A program made the position numbers and the translations under genes. 31,130 nucleotides of DNA from a virus. The stretch covers positions 1 to 31,130 of IMG/VR virus record IMGVR_UViG_3300017757_000069; one strand, 5' to 3'. Below are positions 1 to 5,920 of the stretch, piece by piece. How positions within the stretch are numbered: position 1 is the first letter of the stretch; each line of letters opens with the position of its first letter. The notes under the pieces were generated by a model that ran no database searches, had not been told where the DNA came from, and saw nothing but the letters and a program-made list of their open reading frames with translations.

Positions 1-569
1 TAAGTATAACGATGCTGATCCATTAATTTGCTACTTACCCCTAAGCTTAAAACAAACTCAGTGCCCGATACAAGCGCCCCGTCTACGCCCCAGTGGCCAA
101 ATACAATTTTATTTTTATGTTTCATAAGTTGTTCTGATACTATATCATCAGTAGTCCAAGGAACCATTAAAGTTTCAACACCTTCTAATTCCATTTCACA
201 AGGTTGGTCTAATACTGTAATAGCATTTGAGTCCAACATATTGAATATTGAAGACTCGGTCATCAAACTGTAAACTTTAGCATCGGTATCATGATTACCA
301 ATCAATACAATAATTGGTATCTTCTTTTTAACAAGTGGGGCTAGTACCTCAACAAAAGCATTCCTTAAACTTTCAGCGGGGTTAATCTTGTCGAATACGT
401 CCCCTAGACAAATCCAATGAGTCGCTTTGTGTTTGATTGCGTAATCCACTGATTTTGTTAAGTGGTCTAAACAATCCTGTAGGCGGGAGTTCCTCCCAGA
501 GGGTAAGATTTTCCCATACTTGTCCGTTGTTCTTAGGTGTATATCCGTTGTTATCACTGCTTTTAACAT
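1..569 (-). CDS. Mre11/SbcD-like metallophosphoesterase nuclease (3' end beyond the window)
   Basis: Partial gene: 189 codons are visible and the frame is open through base 1. Seen: the calcineurin-like phosphoesterase metal motifs in order, TDIHL (D9, H11), GDVFD (D57), GNHD (N92, H93) and FGHWG (H159). Known: this set is typical of the SbcD/Mre11/T4 gp47 exonuclease family, which works with an SbcC/gp46 ATPase to process DNA ends. Such a partner would be expected just left of the window. The ATG at 569 follows an in-frame TAG and has AAGGA 11 bases upstream. It lies downstream of recombination genes (uvsX, SSB), which fits a role in recombination-dependent replication. Family assignment is confident; the exact substrate is inferred. 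Confidence 0.88.
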   Translation of the reverse strand, partial: MLKAVITTDIHLRTTDKYGKILPSGRNSRLQDCLDHLTKSVDYAIKHKATHWICLGDVFDKINPAESLRNAFVEVLAPLVKKKIPIIVLIGNHDTDAKVYSLMTESSIFNMLDSNAITVLDQPCEMELEGVETLMVPWTTDDIVSEQLMKHKNKIVFGHWGVDGALVSGTEFVLSLGVSSKLMDQHRYT

Positions 570-738
570 CTATATATAAGTCCTTTTCTATTTCGATTAA
601 TTCTTTATCTACTCCAACAGGGTGTATCAAGAGCGTTTGCCTTGTATCCCATATTTCCAGTAGATCTCCATCAAGTGTTTCAACTAATTCCTGGCCAAGT
701 AAGGGTACAGCTAAGAGTACTAATAAACTATACTTCAT
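382..738 (-). CDS. Possible small exported protein overlapping the nuclease gene
   Basis: An open frame of 118 codons whose ATG overlaps the stop of the upstream methyltransferase (CATGAAGTATAG), the usual coupling in this genome. The first ~60 residues look like a real protein: a hydrophobic N-terminus (MKYSLLVLLAVPLLGQ) resembling a signal sequence, then an acidic stretch. The last ~62 codons lie inside the nuclease gene in another frame, where the nuclease frame carries catalytic motifs. It is either a true gene with a 188-base overlap or a gene whose C-terminal half is only an open shadow. Without it, 158 bases (570-727) would be empty in an otherwise gap-free block. No family recognised. 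Confidence 0.42.
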   Translation of the reverse strand: MKYSLLVLLAVPLLGQELVETLDGDLLEIWDTRQTLLIHPVGVDKELIEIEKDLYIDVKSSDNNGYTPKNNGQVWENLTLWEELPPTGLFRPLNKISGLRNQTQSDSLDLSRGRIRQD

Positions 739-1285
739 GTTTTACCCACCATAGATTATGGCCATCAGTTTCAAAATCTTTAAATGAGTCACCCACTGCT
801 TGAGCAACAGGTAACTTTCTAAAATCATCTCCGCATATAATTCCATCTTCAACTGTTTGTTCTTTTACAAGCTTTATAGTTTCAAAAACAGATTGGTAAT
901 CATGAGAAGCATCTATGTGACTAAACCTAATTGGTTCTTTATTTGCCATTAACCAAGCAATACAATCTTGATTATGTAGCTTATAATTCCCTTTAGTCAA
1001 TAGTTTCATATTATCTTTAAATTCTTTTTCAATATTTCTTTGAGCTGCTAATAAGACTGTAATCTCTGTAGCGCTTTCATCAATGTTACCCAAAAAATGG
1101 TCTACTACTTGTAATTCACTAGGGTAAATATGATTTACTATAGAATGAGTACTATATCCTTGCCAGCAACCCAGCTCTATGTCCATCCCCGATAGGTTCG
1201 CAATTTCATTGTCGTCGTACAATGCTAGTATGTTTTCTACTTGATAATCAGGCATCCATCTTTCAGAAAAATTAGGTTGTTTCAT
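728..1285 (-). CDS. Class I SAM-dependent methyltransferase-like protein
   Basis: About 185 residues from the ATG at 1285; a longer frame reaches 1333 but would overlap the upstream gene by 62 bases. Seen: a motif-I-like stretch MDIELGCWQGYST, an acidic SHIDASHDYQSV segment and EDGIICGDDF. These match the layout of Methyltransf_24-type Rossmann methyltransferases, where xHIDxxHxYxxVxxD is common and which are often tied to sugar or glycan modification. It follows a glycosyltransferase gene with a 14-base overlap, so it may act on the same glycan or nucleotide product. The methyl acceptor is unknown. Family fairly confident; role inferred. Confidence 0.72.
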   Translation of the reverse strand: MKQPNFSERWMPDYQVENILALYDDNEIANLSGMDIELGCWQGYSTHSIVNHIYPSELQVVDHFLGNIDESATEITVLLAAQRNIEKEFKDNMKLLTKGNYKLHNQDCIAWLMANKEPIRFSHIDASHDYQSVFETIKLVKEQTVEDGIICGDDFRKLPVAQAVGDSFKDFETDGHNLWWVKHEV

Positions 1286-2258
1286 TTTCTTCTGGTTGAC
1301 GTTCAATGAAATGACGTTTATTATCAAATTCACTAATTATTAGTTTCTGTAAAGCGGGCCTATCAAACCAAGAGTAAACTGTATTACCATAGTGGCCTAA
1401 TAATAAATTCATATTTAAACAGGGTTCAAATCCACATTGCTTAGCCCTCCAACCAAAAGCATAATCTTCTGATCTATAAAACCTCATTTCTTTACCTTGA
1501 TAAATCTCATCAGTAATATTAGGGGTATAGTAAGCCATTGTAGGTTTACCAGGTATAATAGCTGGTAGTGTATAAGCAAGCTCAGGGTATTTTTTATCCA
1601 TAGCTTCGTATACAGAACGGTGAGTCAATAGAAAACCCGTAGCAAGTCTGTCAGTTTCAATATAATTATCGGGTCTAAGTTTATATTCAATTTCCCAGCG
1701 TTCTTCGTTGAGCGGATCGAATAAAGAACCGGATTCATTAAAGTTCTTATTGCCACCTCTCCAGAAGTAATAACCTCCAACAATCTTTTTCCCGTCTTGA
1801 ATACCACTTCTTAAGATCTCATCAATAGCATTCATAGTTAAAGCTAGTCTAAATACACCTTCATTTAAAAATAGATTAAAGGTTTCTTCATCCATCCAGT
1901 TCGCATAATAAGAAGCAAGGTTTTGACCCATACCGTAAGGGAATATAATATCACTATCAATTTGTAATTGCCATTCTGATTCACCCGATAGGAATGTAGC
2001 AGCTAACTTATCTCTAGCCCTGCATACTAAACTATCATTAGAAATAAAATTAAACTCAACTTTTAATCTATCCCCTAAGCTTGTAGTCTGTAGAGCTTGT
2101 TTCAAAGCAGCGTCTTGGTCTAAGCTTAATGTACCATCATAACTAGGTAAAGAGATATGAAGAGTAACATCATCTTTAACATCATCAGCACCCTTCCACC
2201 AAGGGTAATCCCCAATAGGTTTATCTGCTCTAGTTTTTAATAAATCTTTCTTTGCCAT
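1272..2258 (-). CDS. GT-A-fold glycosyltransferase-like protein (GT2-type)
   Basis: 328 residues from the ATG at 2258 (GAGAG 6 bases upstream); an alternative ATG lies at 2273. Seen: LHISLPSYDGTLSLD near the start, SNDSLVCRARDKLA, then LQIDSDIIFP, a D-x-D metal/nucleotide-sugar motif. Further on are a segment with TGFLLTHRSVYEAM and a late RSEDYAFGWRAKQCG with the acidic residues of the acceptor side. Known: this arrangement is common in phage proteins annotated as GT2-like or ANP1-like glycosyltransferases. It overlaps the methyltransferase downstream, suggesting a two-gene modification cassette. Target could be modified DNA bases or a virion/host glycan; the sequence does not decide. Confidence 0.72.
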   Translation of the reverse strand: MAKKDLLKTRADKPIGDYPWWKGADDVKDDVTLHISLPSYDGTLSLDQDAALKQALQTTSLGDRLKVEFNFISNDSLVCRARDKLAATFLSGESEWQLQIDSDIIFPYGMGQNLASYYANWMDEETFNLFLNEGVFRLALTMNAIDEILRSGIQDGKKIVGGYYFWRGGNKNFNESGSLFDPLNEERWEIEYKLRPDNYIETDRLATGFLLTHRSVYEAMDKKYPELAYTLPAIIPGKPTMAYYTPNITDEIYQGKEMRFYRSEDYAFGWRAKQCGFEPCLNMNLLLGHYGNTVYSWFDRPALQKLIISEFDNKRHFIERQPEENETT

Positions 2259-2484
2259 TGTTTCTCTCAACATCTAATACGTTTAAAATATTTGTTATGT
2301 GTCCTTTAATTAATCCTGCCAGCGTATTAGTATCTGGATTGCTTAATCCTTTAGAACCTGTTTCATAAGTAATTAAATCTATACAGCCATCAACTACCTT
2401 AACAATGCAAGCTTTTTGATAGCTGTTTAGATTATACCTTTCAAAGGTTTCAGCAATAAACTGTTCTTTGATATTACTCGTCAT
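2230..2484 (-). CDS. Small hypothetical protein between uvsX and the glycosyltransferase
   Basis: 84 residues from ATG 2484; a TTG at 2493 would add three. It overlaps the RecA-like gene by 11 bases and the glycosyltransferase by 29 bases, so it is translationally embedded in the operon. Mostly alpha-helical in appearance (FIAETFERYNLNSYQKACIV, then LAGLIKGHITNILNVLDV), soluble, one Cys in each half, no recognisable motif. Coding status is supported by the tight overlaps and normal composition; function unknown. Confidence 0.7.
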   Translation of the reverse strand: MTSNIKEQFIAETFERYNLNSYQKACIVKVVDGCIDLITYETGSKGLSNPDTNTLAGLIKGHITNILNVLDVERNNGKERFIKN

Positions 2485-3433
2485 TGCTTTCAAGATTCAT
2501 ATCAACCATTTCTTCATCATCAAATTTCTCTTCTTCTAAGGATTCAACTTTACCATCTCTCCATAATTTTAAATCGTATTCACAAAGAGGTGGAGCAAGC
2601 TTATTCTTAGGAGCTTTAACTCTAACTTGTTTGAATAGTGGTTGACCGTTTTCATCTTTCTTCTTTGATTTTTTCATATAACTCATACCAAGCCTAATGG
2701 ATGAAGCAAAGTTAATTGCATCCCCACCTGGTGTATATGTTCTTTCCCCGAACATAACCCCGATCTTGTCTTTAGCATGATTAATGAATATTAATGTACA
2801 TTTCTTATTATAAATCTTATGTACATCATTTCCTGTGGTAGGATCTTTAATAAAGCCCTTACCTTTAATAGGTGACTTGACTTTAAATCCACCCATTAAA
2901 TCATTGAAGAAGATAGTAAACATCTTTGCTCTTTCAAGCCTTTGGTTCATCTTCAATGAAACTGCTTCAGTTTGTTCACTCATCCCCCCTGGTTGTAATG
3001 CAGGCATAGAGTCAACAACAATTATGTCACAAGCATCGGATGCAATTAATAGTTTCAATTTATATAAAGCATCTTCACCCAAATTAAATTCAGGTAAAAT
3101 CAATTTATCATTATCGATACCACAAGCAGCACCATAGGTAGGTAGGTAAGCACCCTCTGCATCAAATAGAGCAGCTGTGCCCCCCGATTTTTGAGCTTGA
3201 CCCATAAACCAGTAAGCTAAAGTAGATTTACCAACCGAAGGCTTAGCATACATCTCAACAATTCTTCCTCGTGGAAGACCGCCGCAGCCAAGTACGTGTT
3301 TATTTAATCCTTCAATTTCAGTTGGAATGACGTCTAGTTTGCGTGTTTCTGAAGCCAGTATACCACTGCCGCCCAAGACATCAAGGGCAGCAGTAATATT
3401 ATCAACCGGCTTAGAAGTTGCCTTCTTTACCAT
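2474..3433 (-). CDS. uvsX: RecA/UvsX-type recombinase
   Basis: 319 residues. Seen: Walker A AKPSVGKST (63-71), Walker B CDIIVVDS (D141), the RecA-like LFDAEGAY segment after the P-loop, a loop rich in charged residues, and IFINHAKDKIG followed by TPGGDAINFASSIRLGM, which is RecA core order. An acidic tail (EEEKFDDEEMVDMN) is typical of RecA C-termini. Role: ATP-driven strand exchange on SSB-coated ssDNA during recombination-dependent replication. The start ATG overlaps the SSB stop (GAATGGTAA), with GAGGA 9 bases upstream. The 319 residues are shorter than E. coli RecA (about 350) and phage UvsX (about 390). High confidence for family; whether UvsX or RecA subfamily is not resolved. Confidence 0.93.
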   Translation of the reverse strand: MVKKATSKPVDNITAALDVLGGSGILASETRKLDVIPTEIEGLNKHVLGCGGLPRGRIVEMYAKPSVGKSTLAYWFMGQAQKSGGTAALFDAEGAYLPTYGAACGIDNDKLILPEFNLGEDALYKLKLLIASDACDIIVVDSMPALQPGGMSEQTEAVSLKMNQRLERAKMFTIFFNDLMGGFKVKSPIKGKGFIKDPTTGNDVHKIYNKKCTLIFINHAKDKIGVMFGERTYTPGGDAINFASSIRLGMSYMKKSKKKDENGQPLFKQVRVKAPKNKLAPPLCEYDLKLWRDGKVESLEEEKFDDEEMVDMNLESNDE

Positions 3434-4464
3434 TCAGGAAAGTCCTCATCATCATCAGATTTTGTTGGAGCTTCTTTAGCTGGTTCTTCAGCTTTAGTTT
3501 CCTCAACAACTTCTGCTTCAGCTTCTTCAACTTCAACCTTATCAGCAACAGGTTCAGCTTTGCTTGTTGGTATTTCTACCTTACGAGCCGCTGGTTTTTC
3601 TGTTGAACCAACAAGTTTAGGTTGATCACCTTCACCTGATAAGAAGTCAATTCCCATTTTACCGAGTTGTTCTTGGAACTTCTCAATAGACGGGAATCTA
3701 TAAGAGCCATCAGGGTTTGTTGCCCCTAAGTAGATCGGGAAATCAGCAAGTAATTGTTTGATTTCTTCCTGAGTATGAGGTTCACCCTCTTTTTCTAGAT
3801 CTAATTCACTGGCTTTTATAACTTCGTATTCTTCCGATTTGAAAAACTTTTCTAAATCTAGTTTTTCCCCTAAGTCAGCAGTTGAAGCTCCTAGATAACT
3901 TACTGGTACTTTACCAGAGAAGCTATTTTCGGGGTCAACTGTTACATCGTAACTTGTACCGAATCTGATGCCTTTTGATTTGTCAACAGATTTAGTAATG
4001 ATTGCATCCCACATGAAAATTAACCCATGTCTTAATTTAGATGAATCTTTTACGGAATGTGCCGCTTCCAGTTCAATTAGCTTTTTATATACCGTATAAG
4101 GGTATTCAACTATTTTAACTGCTGGGTAATCCGGATCATTTTTATCCATTACTAAATAAAGCCATTTAGTAGAAGGATTTAATGAAGATCCTGCATTTTG
4201 TTCCCCTCTTTGACTTCTAATCCTTTTTTCAAGGCTAGAAAGTGTATCAAGTGGAGTACCAGAGGTTGGTCTACGAAGAACTTTCATCTTCTGGACCATT
4301 TCTCCAGTCATTTCATCTTCAACTAATGTAGGGTAATATTGAAGACTGATTTTAACAGGGCCAAATAGTACTCTGTGTACATTGTCGCCCTCTTCAAGAC
4401 GGGTGCGGATTAATCCACCTCCATCGGTTTGTTGCTTTAGGTGTTTAGGTTGTCCTAGTTCCAT
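3427..4464 (-). CDS. Single-stranded DNA-binding protein, gp32-like
   Basis: 345 residues. Seen: a core with GDNVHRVLFGP, a WLYLVMDKNDPDYPAVKIVE segment and IKYxxY-like aromatic positions typical of T4-gp32-like OB-fold SSBs. A long low-complexity acidic linker rich in E/A/K follows, ending DDDEDFPEW. The acidic, Phe/Trp-containing tip is the partner-binding hallmark of SSBs, which recruit polymerase, recombinase and helicase loader. A strong AAAGGAG precedes the ATG. It is directly upstream of and coupled to the recombinase, the expected context. No clear zinc ribbon (CxxC/H set) of T4 gp32 was seen, a difference worth noting. Family call is by pattern. Confidence 0.82.
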   Translation of the reverse strand: MELGQPKHLKQQTDGGGLIRTRLEEGDNVHRVLFGPVKISLQYYPTLVEDEMTGEMVQKMKVLRRPTSGTPLDTLSSLEKRIRSQRGEQNAGSSLNPSTKWLYLVMDKNDPDYPAVKIVEYPYTVYKKLIELEAAHSVKDSSKLRHGLIFMWDAIITKSVDKSKGIRFGTSYDVTVDPENSFSGKVPVSYLGASTADLGEKLDLEKFFKSEEYEVIKASELDLEKEGEPHTQEEIKQLLADFPIYLGATNPDGSYRFPSIEKFQEQLGKMGIDFLSGEGDQPKLVGSTEKPAARKVEIPTSKAEPVADKVEVEEAEAEVVEETKAEEPAKEAPTKSDDDEDFPEW

Positions 4465-4494
4465 ATCGCGGTTTCTCCTTTGTTGTTTCGCGGT

Positions 4495-4680
4495 TTACTG
4501 TTCTTTTTTTGTCATTTCAAGAGCTTCGATTCTGCCTTGCTTACAAAGCTTAGCCATGCTAGAAAAATGTTTTCTAACTGTTCGAGCTGCTCTTTTTACG
4601 CCTTTTTCAACCTTATCCTGGTCAGCTTTAATTGCTTCCAAGGTGCGTTCAAGGTTATATACTGTGTCATTAAAAGCCAT
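4495..4680 (-). CDS. Histone-H1-like Hc1-family small DNA-binding protein, copy 1
   Basis: 61 residues. Seen: an N-terminal helix starting MAFNDTVYNL, then KVEKGVKRAARTVRKHF and a second basic helix. Known: this matches, from memory, the N-terminal helical half of chlamydial Hc1 (motif KGNKAAAxRVR near the same position), without its Lys-rich tail. Hc1-like proteins bind and condense DNA. An AAGGAGG overlaps the end of the upstream gene and the ATG sits in a TAATG junction. A second homologue lies at 8306-8587 next to DNA polymerase. A role in nucleoid or replication-fork DNA organisation is inferred. Confidence 0.72.
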   Translation of the reverse strand: MAFNDTVYNLERTLEAIKADQDKVEKGVKRAARTVRKHFSSMAKLCKQGRIEALEMTKKEQ

Positions 4681-4976
4681 TATAGGGCCTCCTTCTCTTT
4701 TTTATCGAGTTTAAATACTGGAAATCTTTCCCGTCCCAGTATCATGTTATCAACGTATTCATGTAAATTTTTAGCATCCCTACGGACATCGACATTATAT
4801 ACCATATTATATAAGTGCATATTCCATAATCTTTTTGTTTCGCGATACTTTTCCTGATAAAATTCTTCTAAATCAACGCCTTCTGGAACTTCATATTCCA
4901 TTGAAATAGCAGGCTTAATAATCTCATATTGTTTAACCCGTATATTCTCAGCGATTGTAATTGTAATCTTTTTCAT
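4680..4976 (-). CDS. Conserved-looking phage protein of unknown function
   Basis: 98 residues. A beta-rich start (KKITITIAENIRVKQYEI) is followed by EYEVPEGVDLEEFYQEKY and a helical, basic middle, ending VFKLDKKEKEAL. No catalytic motif, Cys pair or membrane segment. The ATG is in a TAATG junction with the small membrane protein upstream, and its own end carries the AAGGAGG used by the Hc1-like gene, so it is a normal member of the operon. Position between SSB and polymerase suggests a replication accessory; no family recognised. Confidence 0.75.
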   Translation of the reverse strand: MKKITITIAENIRVKQYEIIKPAISMEYEVPEGVDLEEFYQEKYRETKRLWNMHLYNMVYNVDVRRDAKNLHEYVDNMILGRERFPVFKLDKKEKEAL

Positions 4977-5074
4977 TACTTTTTCCCAAACCGTTTTTCT
5001 TTTTCTTTTTTAATGTCTGTCATCTCTATCATAAATACTATACCTATGAAGAGTATAAATAGTATTGTAAACAT
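4976..5074 (-). CDS. Tiny single-pass membrane protein (32 aa)
   Basis: Begins MFTILFILFIGIVFMIEM, a perfect transmembrane helix, and ends in a short charged tail (KKEKEKRFGKK) that would be cytoplasmic by the positive-inside rule. The ATG lies 2 bases after the stop of the upstream gene and its TAA overlaps the next ATG, leaving no gap. The precise fit between neighbours is the main evidence that it is translated. Similar tiny membrane proteins occur at 15979-16128 and 18123-18221. Possible roles are membrane anchoring of replication or host-takeover functions; unknown. Confidence 0.6.
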   Translation of the reverse strand: MFTILFILFIGIVFMIEMTDIKKEKEKRFGKK

Positions 5075-5076
5075 AA

Positions 5077-5331
5077 TCATAATTCGTATTTATATACTTC
5101 TGCTGATGCTGCAATAATCTCTTTCTTATTCTTAATCTTATCAGGGTGGTTTAACCATTTAACTGTAGCATTCATATCGCAAGCAACTAATTCCCCGATC
5201 GTTCCATTATATAAATTTGGAAATATAAAATGGTCTCCGGGCTTTAATGTAGATAGGTGGACTCTATTGCCAACCATCTTGGTTTCATTGTATCTTTTCA
5301 TAATGTATTTTATAAACCTATTGGCTCCCAT
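5077..5331 (-). CDS. Small hypothetical protein, beta-barrel-like
   Basis: 84 residues from ATG 5331, overlapping the upstream stop by 14 bases; internal ATGs at 5301 and 5274 are alternatives. Seen: HLSTLKPGDHFIFPNLYNGT followed by IGELVACDMNATVKWLNH, a short-strand pattern with Gly turns resembling small SH3-like or OB-like barrels. Its C-terminus (NKKEIIAASAEVYKYEL) is helical. No active site seen. Likely a replication-block accessory protein; function unknown. Confidence 0.7.
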   Translation of the reverse strand: MGANRFIKYIMKRYNETKMVGNRVHLSTLKPGDHFIFPNLYNGTIGELVACDMNATVKWLNHPDKIKNKKEIIAASAEVYKYEL

Positions 5332-5920
5332 AGTCTTTTACTCCGAAACTCATGCGTCGGTTTTCAAGCCTACGTTTTCCGAGTGATTGGAGGTGTCTAC
5401 CTCTTTCATTTAGTATGTCTCTTAAACCGTTGCATATTGTTTTCTGTTTTGTCATGTTGTCAAGTGTTGTCATGTATTGTGTCATTTGTTCATTAAATGT
5501 TGTATTTGTTAATAATTTACCGTGGATTTCTTCTTTTGTTATGGATCCCAACCAATTATTTGGAACTTTCTTGTCCAGCTTCATTGCCATGCGTTCATCA
5601 ATTAACATGTGGCGAGCTTGTGTAGATGCTTCAGCTTTCCAAGTATCAAACTCTCTTTGCTTAACTGCAATAGCTGTTTCAAGTTCAGCCGCTGCCGCTA
5701 AGAAAGTAAATCTATAGTATGAGCAATGATCAAGCGCTTTATCCAAATCTTCATCAGTTAGATCATCAAGGTTTTCCGTTTCAAATGATAATAATCCATC
5801 AACTGCTTTCTTAAATACTTTCCCGCCAATAGAGAATTGAATATGAAAGAAAGAAGGATCTATAAATTCATCCTTGTCTCTAACAAGCTTTTTCTTTTGG
5901 TCTTTCATTCCTATTTTCAT
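5318..5920 (-). CDS. Helical protein, possible recombination mediator (UvsY-like role)
   Basis: 200 residues, strongly alpha-helical. Seen: DDLTDEDLDKALDHCSYYRF, an Ala-rich AAAAELETAIAVKQREFDTW helix, then a basic C-terminal helix RDILNERGRHLQSLGKRRLE. Known: helix-rich proteins with a basic 'LR..LN.RGR.LQSL' end occur beside phage recombinase/SSB/polymerase genes and sometimes receive a UvsY-like label; T4 UvsY itself is 137 residues. The ATG overlaps the polymerase stop (TAATG), with GGGG upstream. Mediator function is inferred from context and shape only. Confidence 0.6.
   Translation of the reverse strand: MKIGMKDQKKKLVRDKDEFIDPSFFHIQFSIGGKVFKKAVDGLLSFETENLDDLTDEDLDKALDHCSYYRFTFLAAAAELETAIAVKQREFDTWKAEASTQARHMLIDERMAMKLDKKVPNNWLGSITKEEIHGKLLTNTTFNEQMTQYMTTLDNMTKQKTICNGLRDILNERGRHLQSLGKRRLENRRMSFGVKDYGSQ

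Noticed and set aside
437-754. Rightward open frame opposite the nuclease and small overlapping ORF
   Set aside because: Antisense to a frame with clear catalytic motifs; no ribosome binding site and Ser/Leu-rich antisense composition.
4382-4857. Two overlapping rightward open frames
   Set aside because: They are complementary to the SSB start, Hc1-like and 4680-4976 genes; Cys/Phe-rich translation is typical of antisense of AT-rich coding DNA.
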